The translations under genes and the position numbers were made by a program. The notes under the pieces were generated by a model. The model was given only the letters and a program-made list of their open reading frames with translations, was not told the DNA's origin and searched no databases. From contig NZ_SLZU01000018.1 of assembly GCF_004342065.1 (NCBI RefSeq), positions 1 to 64,000 on the forward strand: a stretch of DNA of 64,000 bases. The letters run 5' to 3'. This document shows positions 45,830-55,381 of this stretch, one piece after another. The stretch's first letter is position 1, and every line of letters starts with the position of its first letter. This DNA comes from Primorskyibacter sedentarius (GTDB lineage: Bacteria > Pseudomonadota > Alphaproteobacteria > Rhodobacterales > Rhodobacteraceae).

Positions 45830-46169
45830 GTTGCAAGTCCCTCGATTTTCGTCATGCGGCATCGGCTTGCGCGCAAATTCATCCGGGGGCTTGCAGGGCA
45901 AACCCCATTTGACGCACGACAACTTTTTGCTCGTGCGTTATTCAGAGATTTCCGCGGAGAACTGCTCTTTTAGTTATGACACTCGTAACCATGCGGACGG
46001 GACATTCCTGAGCGAATGCCCGATTTGCAGTTCTTGTATGGAAAAATTTGTTACCGGCAAGTTAACGATTTGTGTCGCGCGGCCCAGACCTTTGCGCCCG
46101 GCAAAAATTAGACGACCGTTTCATTCGATGACGCAGAAACTTGCTTGTTTGAGGTGAGCCTCTGAAGAA
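43252..46169. repeat. 2.9-kb direct duplication, copy B
   Basis: Partner of 36447-39364, in the same orientation and 6,805 bases away. The left border falls inside the coding frame right after NGAE, exactly at a domain boundary. The right border is about 340 bases upstream of the start codon, so promoter and leader were copied too. Confidence 0.95.
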
Positions 46170-46779
46170 GTAGAGCGGATTTTCGCCTCCCTTGACCTTC
46201 CCTCGCCCATGATATCGAAATCGAGGGTCGAGATTGGTGAGGTTTTTACACGGTCATAGATGACTTGTGCGGGAGGGTAGAGCCCGTTTTTAAATCAGTG
46301 TGTTGCATGTTTTTTCCCGCATGTTTTTCCCGCATGGTTTTGATCTTTCGACACCTTTATCAATCGTGGCTTTCTTCTCAACGTGGCGGATGGACAGGGG
46401 TGACGGACTTAGGGATACCTGAGTTTGCCTTAAATATTGCAAACGCTATCCTAGTGGAGGTGCACCCTATCCGGATGGAATAGGCCATTCATCTATCAAG
46501 GGGATTTCTTGAAAACCTGTGAGTCCGACCTGACCCCTGCAGTAACTTTCCTAGTTTTTTAAGCATTTAGGTTGAACGGGGCAGATTCCTGCTCCTTTTG
46601 GGTCCGAAACCAGAAATGCAAGTCTTCTTGCTTCATTAATTAGGACGAAATTGGACAGAAATTTTACGATTTTCGACTGCTTAACTCGAAATAATAACGT
46701 AGCGTCATTTGTAATTTTCGGTATGGATCGCGCAATTTTTTCAAATTGCCGTTGGGGAAGTCAGGGGCTTTGTTGATGG
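46170..46779. other. Intergenic stretch without an identifiable gene
   Basis: No coding region is convincing; the 72-residue open frame at 46265-46483 has a poor start and no family. The sequence is AT-richer than its surroundings and probably is decayed mobile-element flank, because an IS5-type remnant follows. Confidence 0.4.
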
Positions 46780-47011
46780 CATGGAACGAACCAAGAGCAG
46801 GATTCGGAGCAGACTCGCTCGGATTAAGCGCTTCGGCGGGATCGAGGGGCGCCGAAAGTCGGTGTAAAGAACCTAGAACTGGGCATCGAGGCTGCCGAGC
46901 GCATAATTGACCCCCCTGTCTGATTTTGCGTAGCGGTTGTCGAACCGGGATCCGCTCCTCCAGATCAACGCAACTGAACAGAGATCGGCTCGTCTCGTCC
47001 TGCCCACGCAT
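46780..47011 (-). pseudogene. IS5-family transposase fragment
   Basis: The minus strand starts MRGQDETSRSLFSCVDLEER and IPVRQPLRKIRQ, the N-terminus of a group of IS5-type transposases. It shifts frame and continues VNYALGSLDAQF, then LYTDFRRPSIPPKRLIRASLL, and is lost near 46780. Frameshift, stop and truncation make it a remnant. It differs from the IS5 piece at the left window edge. Confidence 0.78.
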
Positions 47012-47117
47012 CTTTAGCGTGCCAAGGGTGAATCTATGTTCTCAAATCGCTGTCGAGGCGGGACTATTTCAGCAACCTGTCAAGGTCTCAGGTCAGCATT
47101 TTACTCTAGTAACAGTC

Positions 47118-49067
47118 TCAAACGTCAAGTGTGTCTAGCCAAGCCTGCACCATCAAGACATTCCACAGCTGAGCACCCCAGTTGAATCGCTCCGAAAGAT
47201 GTTGCTGCCAGAGACGATTAATGAGGTCGGCATCGAAATTGCCTTCCCGCCGTAAGCGGGCGGGATCGAGAAGCGCTGCTGCCCAGTCTTTCAGGCTGCC
47301 GCGCAACCAAAGCCCGATGGGGACTTCGAATCCCATCTTGGGACGTTCGATCAGCTCCTTGGGAACATGACGATAAAGAACTTGCCGGAGGGCCCACTTG
47401 GTCACGTTGCCACGCAATTTCTGATCTTCAGGCAGACTAAGAGCGAATTCGACCACTCGGTGATCTAGGAGGGGGGCCCGGCTTTCCAGTGCTACGGCCA
47501 TTGTGGCCCGGTCTACCTTGGCCAGAATATCGTCAACCATGTAGGTTAACATGTCGAGCTGCATCATCCGTTCGATGTCAGTGAGGTCCCCGCGTGGAGG
47601 CAAGTGGTCTGAAAGCATTGACGGCGGATGGTGCGCCCCTGGTACCGCGGCTTCTGGAAAGCGCCAGACGGATACCATTGTGCGATGCAATGATTCCAGA
47701 TCTGGTTGGCGTGCGTAATTGGCGAGGCGATGCAATCGCTGGCCGATAGGCTCTTTACCCTGAGGGGTAGGGATGATCGGTGCCAAGGCCGTGGTCAGCG
47801 CACCGGCTGGAATGGCCCGAATTGCGCCAGCACCCAGAGATCGCAAGGGAGCGGGCATGGCCGCCAGTTTTGCTCGTAGTTTGCTGGCATGGGCATATCG
47901 GCCGTAGCCGCAGAACAGCTCATCCCCGCCATCGCCCGAAAGTGAGACAGTAACATGCTCTCGAGCGAGTTTCGACACGAGGAAGGTCGGGATTTGCGAG
48001 CTGTCAGCGAAGGGTTCATCATACATCATCGGCAGCATGGGGACGACATCACGTAGCTCCTGATCTGTCACGTAAAGATCGGTGTGATGCGTGCCCAAAT
48101 GGTTTGCCACTGCGCGCGCGAATTCCGCTTCGTTGTAGCGCGCCTCGTGAAAGCCGATGGAAAAGGTGTGGATCGGACGGTCCGAAAGATGCTGCATCAG
48201 CCCAACGATGGCCGAACTGTCGATGCCGCCCGACAGGAATGCCCCCAGCGGGACATCTGACATCATCTGCTGGCCTACGGCATCCAGAAGCAGCGTCTCG
48301 AGCTCGTCCACCACCTTTGCATCGTCACGGCATGGTGGTTTAGGCGCGGCGGCGATCTCAGCTCCGTTCCAGTAAAAATCTTTCTTCACTTTGCTGGATT
48401 GCGCCTCAATCATGACGATCTCGCCTGGGCGCACCTTGCCGATGCCTTCGTAAACCGACCGGTTCTCCCCGACATTGCCGTGACGGAGCACCTCCACAAG
48501 GCTTGAGCGCGCTATGTCGCCCTCAAAAACCGGGTGGGCGCGCAAGGCTTTCAGCTCCGAGCCGAAGAGGAGCGTGCGTTGCTCCCCCTTGCCCTGCCAG
48601 CCATAATAGAGCGGCTTCTCTCCCATCCGGTCGCGCACCAGATACAAAACGCGGTTCTCTCGATCCCAAAGAGAGATGGCGAACATGCCGATGGTCTTGT
48701 CCAAGGTTTCGCGCAAACCCCAGACATCAATTCCAGCAAGAAAGGTCTCTGTATCCGACGTCCCGCGCCAGGCGGGGGCGCGGCCAGTGGCCTCAATCTC
48801 GGCGCGTAGCTGGCGGTGATTGTAGAATTCACCGTTGAAGCACAGCACCCAGCGGCCTGAGGCCGAGACCATCGGCTGTGCGCCAGCGGGGCTCAGATCG
48901 ACGATGGCGAGGCGCAGATGACCCAGCGCGAGCCCCACCTCGGGGTCGCACCAATGACCGCTGCTGTCCGGTCCTCGATGAAGGATCGCCTGCATCATGG
49001 GGGCAAGAACCCGCTCGCAGGCAAGCGACGGGGTGGAGGCGCACAGATAGCCGGTAATGCCGCACAT
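47118..49067 (-). CDS. asnB: Asparagine synthase (glutamine-hydrolysing)
   Basis: A 649-residue class B asparagine synthetase. Cys2 after the initiator Met is the glutaminase nucleophile (MCGITGYLC), LRLAIVDLS and FNGEFYNHRQLR complete the amidotransferase domain, and GAFLSGGIDSSAIVGL (near residue 280) is the ATP-pyrophosphatase loop. In EPS and lipopolysaccharide loci such proteins often amidate a sugar carboxylate instead of free aspartate, and the glycosyltransferase neighbour points that way. Its ATG overlaps the stop of the upstream GT4 gene by one base (TGATG), so translation is coupled. The length is slightly above the usual 550-640 residues. Confidence 0.92.
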   Translation of the reverse strand: MCGITGYLCASTPSLACERVLAPMMQAILHRGPDSSGHWCDPEVGLALGHLRLAIVDLSPAGAQPMVSASGRWVLCFNGEFYNHRQLRAEIEATGRAPAWRGTSDTETFLAGIDVWGLRETLDKTIGMFAISLWDRENRVLYLVRDRMGEKPLYYGWQGKGEQRTLLFGSELKALRAHPVFEGDIARSSLVEVLRHGNVGENRSVYEGIGKVRPGEIVMIEAQSSKVKKDFYWNGAEIAAAPKPPCRDDAKVVDELETLLLDAVGQQMMSDVPLGAFLSGGIDSSAIVGLMQHLSDRPIHTFSIGFHEARYNEAEFARAVANHLGTHHTDLYVTDQELRDVVPMLPMMYDEPFADSSQIPTFLVSKLAREHVTVSLSGDGGDELFCGYGRYAHASKLRAKLAAMPAPLRSLGAGAIRAIPAGALTTALAPIIPTPQGKEPIGQRLHRLANYARQPDLESLHRTMVSVWRFPEAAVPGAHHPPSMLSDHLPPRGDLTDIERMMQLDMLTYMVDDILAKVDRATMAVALESRAPLLDHRVVEFALSLPEDQKLRGNVTKWALRQVLYRHVPKELIERPKMGFEVPIGLWLRGSLKDWAAALLDPARLRREGNFDADLINRLWQQHLSERFNWGAQLWNVLMVQAWLDTLDV

Positions 49068-50320
49068 CAGGAAATTGCTTTCAAGGGTTCGGGGCGTATC
49101 TCACCATCATGGGTATCTGCAAAGAGAGAGGCAATACGGGCCGCTTCAATACGAATATCGAACTCGGCGCAGACCTTCTGCTGGCCTGCTTGGCCCATCC
49201 TTCTGCGTTGCTCGGGGTCTTTCGCCATGTCCACAATGCGAGCTGTCAGGCTTTCGGCGTCGCCTGCCGGCACAATGAAGCCTGACACGCCATTTTCGAC
49301 CAATTCCCCCACGCCGGCCAATTGGGTGCAGATCACCGGTTTGCCGGCTGCCAGCGCCTCCATCAGCACCACTGGAAGACCTTCGGCGAAGGACGGCAAC
49401 ACCAAGGCATCCGTCTTTGCCAATGCGTCAGCCACGCCCTGCTGGCTTTGGTAGCCCAGAAACTGGACGGCCCCACCCATTGGTGCGGCGAGGCGTTCCA
49501 AGTGAACCCTGTCATCGCCGTCACCTACGATTGTCAGCGTGAGGTCGGGTAGGTTGGCATGCGCCGCCGCGAAAGCCTCCAGCAACACGCGTAATCCCTT
49601 GATTGGTGTCAGGCGACCAATAAACAACAGATTGGTGCCTGCTCCGGTGTCTACCGCGAGCGAGGTTTGATATCGTTCCGGGATCACACCGCAATGGATG
49701 ATATGCAGCTTCTCCCAGTGTTTGGGGTCAGAGAAATACATCGCCTGAGCGCGGCAGAAATGGCTGATGCAGGCCACGAATTTGGCCCGTGCGGTCTTTT
49801 CGGCGAGTTGCCAGCTTCGCGGCTCGTAAAGTTCCGCCGGCCCATGCAGCGTGTAGCTGAAGGGAATGCCTGAGAGGGCTGATGTCAGCATTGCCACATT
49901 GGTCGCGGGGTCGGCGAAATGGGTATGCAGATGGTTGCTGCCGCATTTCCGCAGGTGCTGCGCCAAGACCAATGCTTCGGCGAAATAGGCGGCTTGTTTC
50001 AAGGCGCCTTTCGACCCCGGCGGCGCGGTGCGGAGCGCAAGTTTCAATGTTTCGAAGAACTGCTTGGGCCGCGCCAGTCCGGCTACGAGCGCCGTGAACA
50101 TGACCTTAGGATTCTTGCCTGCCTCGACCAAGTAGAATGTCGAAGCCTCGGCAGCCTCTTCTTCCTCACCGATCAGGTGTTTGTCCGCCGGTCGCCGCAT
50201 GGAGCAAGTCTCGACCTCGAAACCGATCGCGCGCAGTTCTGTGACTTCTCGCAGTATGAACGTGTGGGATGCTGCTGGGTAAAGGGATGTCAAATAGGCA
50301 AGACGGGGCAGGGCGGACAT
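49067..50320 (-). CDS. Family 4 glycosyltransferase
   Basis: A 417-residue GT-B enzyme similar to colanic-acid-type transferases. The acceptor half begins RLAYLTSLYPAASHTFILRE and has HTHFADPATNVAML. The donor half has LLFIGRLTPIKGLRVLLEA, LTIVGDGDDR and the EX7E motif SFAEGLPVVLMEALAAGKPV. It should add one sugar in the cytoplasm to the EPS intermediate. It is the first gene of a two-gene unit with the asparagine synthase. Confidence 0.92.
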   Translation of the reverse strand: MSALPRLAYLTSLYPAASHTFILREVTELRAIGFEVETCSMRRPADKHLIGEEEEAAEASTFYLVEAGKNPKVMFTALVAGLARPKQFFETLKLALRTAPPGSKGALKQAAYFAEALVLAQHLRKCGSNHLHTHFADPATNVAMLTSALSGIPFSYTLHGPAELYEPRSWQLAEKTARAKFVACISHFCRAQAMYFSDPKHWEKLHIIHCGVIPERYQTSLAVDTGAGTNLLFIGRLTPIKGLRVLLEAFAAAHANLPDLTLTIVGDGDDRVHLERLAAPMGGAVQFLGYQSQQGVADALAKTDALVLPSFAEGLPVVLMEALAAGKPVICTQLAGVGELVENGVSGFIVPAGDAESLTARIVDMAKDPEQRRRMGQAGQQKVCAEFDIRIEAARIASLFADTHDGEIRPEPLKAIS

Positions 50321-50549
50321 TGAAAAAGACCCTCGGATTATGCTGGTGCGTTATGCCGAATAGTTCCAAGCGAGTAAACCCGCCCCCTAGCAGTGTGGTC
50401 GCGGGTGCTCTTCGCTGCAACTATTTGAAAACATGGCTACCCAAACGGCGTATCTGCTGTGAAAAACTGCCCGTTTGTTTGGCTTACCTTCTGAATGAAG
50501 ATCACCTTTTACAGGTGCGTGGTTGGTTTCGCCGACATGAGCGGCCCAA

Positions 50550-51974
50550 TCAATTCCAGACGAACCGTCTTTCCAATCCGACGAAAACCGTGTTGGAATC
50601 GCGGTCGGAGGTGCCGTCCTCTTCGACGCGCACCATGGAAACGCCGCCGGTGAAGTCCCAATCTTGGGTCACCTCATGGCGGTAGGTCAGCCCGAGATTG
50701 TAGCTGCGGGAGTCGGTGCCGCTATCGGCGCGATCATCGCTGTCGCGCATGACGAATTCCACGCCGAACCCGCTGCGTGTTGTCAGGTCTTGCTGGTAGC
50801 TCATCGACAGCTGGCTGTTGATGAGCTCTTCGTCATCGGTATCTGTGACGGCTGCCTGCTCCAGGTTGACGGAGAACGCCCCGCGCGGCAATTCACGACG
50901 CCAGGCCAGCCCGAAGAGGGGTGCTGGATCCAGATCCCCGGTCCGCGAGACCCCCAATGAGTAGCGCAGGGTTCCCAGAGGCTGTTCGATGCCATGGATG
51001 AAGCGCAATTCGTTGCGCCGTCCGTTGGGGGTGACGCGCGACTGTGCACGGAACTCCATGGTCGATCGCGGCAGGGCCTGGGACAGGGAGGCGTCGAAGA
51101 TCATCCCGTCGCGGGTCAGATCGGTGGTGCCGCTCTGTTCGACCTGCTGCCAGCCAAGGCCGACACGTCCGGTCAGCCGTGGTGTGATATCCATGTCGGC
51201 ATAGCTTTCGATCCGGGTCGTGACGGTATCCAGATCGTCGGGGCCTTCTTCGTCGAAATCAGTGTAGTCCGCTGCCAGGCCAAGCGTGATCCGGGGGTCG
51301 ATTTCAAAATGCAGGTCGCCATTGAAGGACAGGCGATCGGAATCCTGCAGATCGGAATCGGACGTATCGACATAGCGGACCTGCCGCTGTGACAGCCGGT
51401 AGCTGCCGCCGAAGGGTTCGTCGATCCCGAAGGCGCCGGTCAGTGCCAGGTTGGCTGTCTGGCGTGCGCCGCTGTCCACGGTGATGAAATCGATGCTCTG
51501 GGTGTCTTCGTCGAAGGTCGTGTCGGTGCTGCTGCCAAGATCGACTTCACTGAAATCGAGGGTGACCCCGATCCGGGAATGTCCCACGTCGCGCTGCCAA
51601 CCCAATGCGAGGCTGGGGCGTTCGAAACCGGTGCTGTCATCATTGGATATCTCCAGATCACCGCCGAGCGAAAAGGAAAGCCGGTCGATCCCGGTGCGAC
51701 GCTCCATGCCGAAGCGCAGGCTGGTGCGCGCCAGCAGGCGGTCCTCCGGGTCCACCAGGAGGTCGGGATTGTCGCTCCATTCAAGACGCTGAGCGACATC
51801 CAGGGTAAATTGCTGCGCGCTGGCGGGGGTTTCCTGGGCCAGCGGCACGCCAAAGCTCAACAGGACGGCCGTTCCGGCCAGGCCTGCGCCTCCTGCTATA
51901 TAGGGAATTCGCCGGTGGCTCGGGCGCCGACCGGGCTTACTCGAACAGGCGCCGTTCTGGGACAAGAATAACAT
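50550..51974 (-). CDS. Outer-membrane beta-barrel protein of the EPS system
   Basis: About 474 residues with a long signal peptide (RRIPYIAGGAGLAGTAVLLS ... ASA). It is followed by some 16-18 amphipathic strands separated by Asp-rich turns (QRLEWSDNPDLLVDPEDRLL, SFSLGGDLEISNDDSTG, LTYRHEVTQDWDFTGGVSMV) and ends in ERRFVWN. The pattern matches the barrel proteins that accompany exosortase-type EPS clusters and may form the outer-membrane exit for the polymer. It overlaps the Wza-like gene by about 40 bases. Two ATGs lie two codons apart; the second (51974) is better spaced from AAGG. Confidence 0.82.
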   Translation of the reverse strand: MLFLSQNGACSSKPGRRPSHRRIPYIAGGAGLAGTAVLLSFGVPLAQETPASAQQFTLDVAQRLEWSDNPDLLVDPEDRLLARTSLRFGMERRTGIDRLSFSLGGDLEISNDDSTGFERPSLALGWQRDVGHSRIGVTLDFSEVDLGSSTDTTFDEDTQSIDFITVDSGARQTANLALTGAFGIDEPFGGSYRLSQRQVRYVDTSDSDLQDSDRLSFNGDLHFEIDPRITLGLAADYTDFDEEGPDDLDTVTTRIESYADMDITPRLTGRVGLGWQQVEQSGTTDLTRDGMIFDASLSQALPRSTMEFRAQSRVTPNGRRNELRFIHGIEQPLGTLRYSLGVSRTGDLDPAPLFGLAWRRELPRGAFSVNLEQAAVTDTDDEELINSQLSMSYQQDLTTRSGFGVEFVMRDSDDRADSGTDSRSYNLGLTYRHEVTQDWDFTGGVSMVRVEEDGTSDRDSNTVFVGLERRFVWN

Positions 51975-52545
51975 CGCCATCCTTCAGTATGACATCTTGG
52001 CGGAGGCCTGCCCCTTGCGACATGGCCTTGTAATTGAGCGTGCTCACGCTTTGGCGACCACGGGAATCTGTGCGACGCAGTTGGATCCGCTTAGTGGCGG
52101 CGAAGCGCGAGGGTCCTCCTGCCATGGCGATCGCATGCAGGATGGTGCTGCCGGGTTCCAGTTCGACAAGGCCCGGAGTTCCGACTTCACCCAGCATGTA
52201 GATCTTGATCATCTCCGGTTCTTCGGGCTCTTCCGGTTCGCGTTCGGCGGGCTGGACCGAGACGAAGACGGTCGGGGGGTTTGCGAAGTTGCTGGAAATC
52301 GCGCCGCGGATAGAGCTTTCGATCTGCGAGACGGTACGTCCCCCCGCCCGCAGCGTGCCGGCATAGGGAAAGCTGAAATTGCCGTCCGGAAGCACCACGG
52401 TGGAACGGCTCAGCTCGGGATCTTCGAGTACCTCGATCGTCAGAATGTCTCCCTGCTGTACCCGGTAGCTGGATTGCGCGCTGGCAACCGTAGCGATGAA
52501 GAACATGCAGACGGCAAAAACTCCGGACAAAGCGAGACGTATCAT
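51937..52545 (-). CDS. Wza-like polysaccharide export protein
   Basis: About 202 residues. The signal peptide is MIRLALSGVFAVCMFFIATVASA. A Poly_export domain follows (YRVQQGDILTIEVLEDPELSRS and VLPDGNFSFPYAGTLRAGG), then a SLBB domain (IYMLGEVGTPGLVELEPGSTILHAIAMAGG). No lipobox is visible. It would form the periplasmic/outer-membrane channel part of EPS export with the beta-barrel encoded by the next gene. I place the start at 52545, right at the signal peptide; the open frame runs back to 52665, but that extension is unlikely to be translated. Translationally coupled to the barrel gene. Confidence 0.88.
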   Translation of the reverse strand: MIRLALSGVFAVCMFFIATVASAQSSYRVQQGDILTIEVLEDPELSRSTVVLPDGNFSFPYAGTLRAGGRTVSQIESSIRGAISSNFANPPTVFVSVQPAEREPEEPEEPEMIKIYMLGEVGTPGLVELEPGSTILHAIAMAGGPSRFAATKRIQLRRTDSRGRQSVSTLNYKAMSQGAGLRQDVILKDGDVILVPERRLFE

Positions 52546-52791
52546 GATGAAAAATACCTGTTTTAGCCCATTTTTTATGTCTGTGTAAAAGACAAGAACC
52601 ATACTGGTAAACAAATAAAGAGGAAAGAAAGTCAACTTCCCGATGGCTTGTTCTGTATTTGACACGCGATCGAGGCAGATTGTGTGCGGCCATCGGTCAG
52701 ACCGGGGTTGCGTTCGCGCCGTGTATCCTCAGAAAGGGCTGGATCTTGACCTCTTCCTGAACAGGCAGGGCAAGGTCGCAAGGATATGACT

Positions 52792-52820
52792 ATGACATAT
52801 TTGCTGCCGGCAGGTATAAT
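52792..52820 (+). promoter_or_regulatory. Sigma-70-type promoter with palindromic spacer
   Basis: ATGACA (52792-52797) and TATAAT (52815-52820) are 17 bases apart, a near-perfect housekeeping promoter reading toward the ATPase/Wzz/kinase/ManC genes. The spacer contains the perfect palindrome CTGCCGGCAG (52804-52813), placed where a regulator would block or bend the promoter. Just downstream, ACTATATG is repeated directly at 52867 and 52878, one helical turn apart. Confidence 0.65.
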
Positions 52821-52926
52821 TGCGGTATGTTTGGGAGGGTCTGTCATTTTAAGCAAACCGCTACTTACTATATGAAAACTATATGTAGTTGGTGTAAGGC
52901 CTGTAACTTGTGGCGGTCCCTGGCAG

Positions 52927-53844
52927 ATGGGCCGTCGTAGTGAACTGCGAGTGTGTGTTTTGAAACAAGATCTGTACCTGGATCATTTCGGCTTTTCGGA
53001 GCGGCCCTTCACGCTGCTTCCGGATCCAGATTTCTTGTTCTGGTCCAAGGCACATAAGCGGGCATACTCGGTGCTGGAATATGGCCTGATGACCCGCGCG
53101 CCCCTTACCGTAGTGACCGGCGAGGTGGGCACGGGCAAGACAACGCTCTTGCAGGCGATGCTGGCCGATATGAGCGAGGATGCCGTTGTCGGGCTGATTT
53201 CGAACGCGCAGGGCGGGCGGGGCGATCTGCTGTGCTGGGTTCTCAACGCTTTCGATCTCGAAGTCGCGCCCTCTGCCGACTATGTGACCATGTTCCAACA
53301 ATTCGTCGATTTCGTTCTGGATCAATATGCGCGGGGGCATTTTGTAGTTCTGGTGATCGACGAGGCCCAGAACCTGACACCCGAGACGCTGGAAGAACTG
53401 CGGATGCTTACCAATGTCAATTCCAACAAGGATGAGCTGTTGCAGTTCATCCTGCTGGGCCAACCGGAACTGCGCGAGGTGATCTCGCGGCCAGAGCTGC
53501 GCCAGTTCGCGCAGCGGGTTAGTGTGAGTTATCATCTTACCCCGATGGATCAGGCCAACACCGGTGAGTATATTCGCTCTCGCCTGCGTAGCGCGAAGGG
53601 GACTGGCGAGGAGTTTTCTCAGGAAGCCATCGACCTGATCCACGAGATCAGCGGTGGTGTGCCGCGCATGGTCAACAAGATCTGCGATCTGGCGCTGGTT
53701 TACGCGGCAACCGCAGAGGAAAAGCAGGTTGATGCGGATACCGTTCGCGAGCTGATGGATGATGGCGTCATCCTGGTCTCGCGCCCCGATCCGCTGGTTC
53801 TGTCAAAAACCTTCTGTGTTCCCTCGTCGGAGGCTGCCGAGTAA
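52927..53844 (+). CDS. ExeA-like ATPase of the exosortase/EPS system
   Basis: A 305-residue AAA-type ATPase. The lead YLDHFGFSERPFTLLPDPDFLFWS is characteristic of the ATPase found in exosortase-linked EPS loci. Walker A is VTGEVGTGKTTLLQA, Walker B is FVVLVIDEAQNLTPE, and ISGGVPRMVNKICDLAL is the sensor-2 region. It is thought to energise or regulate polymer assembly at the inner membrane. The ATG at 52927 begins the frame; a TTG at 52960 would match homologues better (LKQDLYLDHFG) and cannot be excluded. It is one base away from the Wzz-like gene. Confidence 0.88.
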   Translation: MGRRSELRVCVLKQDLYLDHFGFSERPFTLLPDPDFLFWSKAHKRAYSVLEYGLMTRAPLTVVTGEVGTGKTTLLQAMLADMSEDAVVGLISNAQGGRGDLLCWVLNAFDLEVAPSADYVTMFQQFVDFVLDQYARGHFVVLVIDEAQNLTPETLEELRMLTNVNSNKDELLQFILLGQPELREVISRPELRQFAQRVSVSYHLTPMDQANTGEYIRSRLRSAKGTGEEFSQEAIDLIHEISGGVPRMVNKICDLALVYAATAEEKQVDADTVRELMDDGVILVSRPDPLVLSKTFCVPSSEAAE

Positions 53845-53845
53845 A

Positions 53846-55381
53846 ATGTTGCCTATACGGTTCTACCTGATGCTTCTGCGGCGGCGTTTGCCGCTGATGA
53901 TGGCGCTTGCCATGGTTTGCTCTGCGATAGCGGTCTATGCCGCGCTGACCCTGCCGCCGGTCTATTCCGCCACGGCCCGTCTGCAGGTGGAGGCGCAGCA
54001 AATTCCCGACGAGATGGTGGCCTCGATCGTGCGCACCGATGCATCCGAGCAGCTTCAGCTGATCCAGGAACAGCTGATGACGCGGGCAAACCTGCTCGCG
54101 ATCGCCCGCAAGTACCGGGTTTTCGAGAATATGGACGAGATGACCCCCGACAGCATCGTTGAGGCGATGCAGCAGAACACTCGTATCCGTCGGTCGAGCG
54201 GGCGCAATCAGGCCACGCTGATGTCGATCACTTTCACCGCCTCGCGCGGGCAGGTCGCGGCGGATGTGGTCAATGATTACACAACGCTGGTTCTGGAGAC
54301 CAATGCCAGCTTCCGCCGCGAGCGGGCAGAGAACACGCTGACCTTCTTCCAGCAGGAGACCGAGCGCCTCGCCGACGAGATCGACACTCAGAGTAACCGG
54401 ATCATTGCGTTCAAGAACGAGAACGTGGACGCGCTGCCCGAGGATCTGGGGTACCGTCAGAACCGGCAAGCCGTGTTGCAGGAGCGGGTAGGCCGACTGG
54501 AACAGGAACGCGCAGGGGTGATCAACCAGCGCAACGAGATGGTGTCGCTTTTTGAGGCAACAGGGCGGCTCGACCAACCGGCCATAGAGCTTTCCCCCGA
54601 ACAGCAGCGCCTCGAAGCACTCAAGCAGCAGTTGCGTGAGCTTCTGGCGGTCTATTCCGAGACCAACCCGAGAGTTGTGTTGTTACAGAACCAGATCTCC
54701 CAGCTTGAAGCCAGTCTGGCCGAGGTGGCGGCGATCCCGAATGAGGATGGTGCGCCGGTTCAGGAGGCGTCCCTCATTGATGTCACGCTGGCTGAGCTGG
54801 ATCAGCGCGTGGTCGAAATCGATCAGGAAATCATTCGTGTCAACGAAGAGCTGGAACGCCTGGCGCGCGCCATCGCGGCAACGGCCACCAATTCGATTAC
54901 GCTGGAACGTCTTGAACGTGATCTGGAGAGCATTCGGACGCGCTATAACGTTACGCTCAACAATCTTAACCAGGCGCGTATGGCCGAGCGGGTCGAGGTC
55001 AACGCTCAAGGTCAGCGCATCAGCCTGATCGAAGGCGCTGTCGTGCCGCAGAACCCGTCCGGGCCGCCGCGCAAGAAAATTGCCGCCGCCGGTGTCGGGG
55101 CAGGGATGATGCTGGCCATCGGCGTCTTTGTCCTGTTCGAGATCCTGAACCAGAAGATCCGCCATCCCGCAGAGATCCAATCACGTTTCAACATTGTTCC
55201 GATTGGTGTGCTCCCGTACCTCGAGACCCGGGGGGAACGGTTGCGGCGGCGCAGCCTGCAGGTTTTGGCGCTGGTCGCCGTTCTGACACTTGTGCCTGCG
55301 GGGCTTTATTACGTGCATACCCAATTCATGCCGCTTGAGATCCTTGCCGATAAAGTCCTGCAGAAGATGGGATTGACCTGA
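53846..55381 (+). CDS. Wzz/GumC-like polysaccharide chain-length protein
   Basis: A 511-residue polysaccharide co-polymerase. The first membrane helix is MMALAMVCSAIAVYAALTLP. A long coiled-coil periplasmic part follows (about 180-390, with EQERAGVINQRNEMVSLFEA and RVVLLQNQISQLEASLAEV). The conserved GNVR-like element and the second helix region with PSGPPRKKIAAAG precede a third helix near residue 470. It sets chain length with the kinase-like protein encoded next. The ATG at 53846 follows the previous stop by one base and is preceded by GGAGG. The open frame extends upstream to 53759 within the previous gene, but that part is a shadow. Confidence 0.9.
   Translation: MLPIRFYLMLLRRRLPLMMALAMVCSAIAVYAALTLPPVYSATARLQVEAQQIPDEMVASIVRTDASEQLQLIQEQLMTRANLLAIARKYRVFENMDEMTPDSIVEAMQQNTRIRRSSGRNQATLMSITFTASRGQVAADVVNDYTTLVLETNASFRRERAENTLTFFQQETERLADEIDTQSNRIIAFKNENVDALPEDLGYRQNRQAVLQERVGRLEQERAGVINQRNEMVSLFEATGRLDQPAIELSPEQQRLEALKQQLRELLAVYSETNPRVVLLQNQISQLEASLAEVAAIPNEDGAPVQEASLIDVTLAELDQRVVEIDQEIIRVNEELERLARAIAATATNSITLERLERDLESIRTRYNVTLNNLNQARMAERVEVNAQGQRISLIEGAVVPQNPSGPPRKKIAAAGVGAGMMLAIGVFVLFEILNQKIRHPAEIQSRFNIVPIGVLPYLETRGERLRRRSLQVLALVAVLTLVPAGLYYVHTQFMPLEILADKVLQKMGLT

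Noticed and set aside
36447-46169. Composite transposon carrying the duplicated genes
   Set aside because: The IS66 remnant between the copies is degenerate and no matching element lies on the outer sides; the duplication borders do not coincide with insertion-sequence ends.
46265-46483. 72-codon plus-strand frame in the gap upstream of the second giant gene
   Set aside because: No ribosome site, odd composition, no family; surrounded by mobile-element debris.
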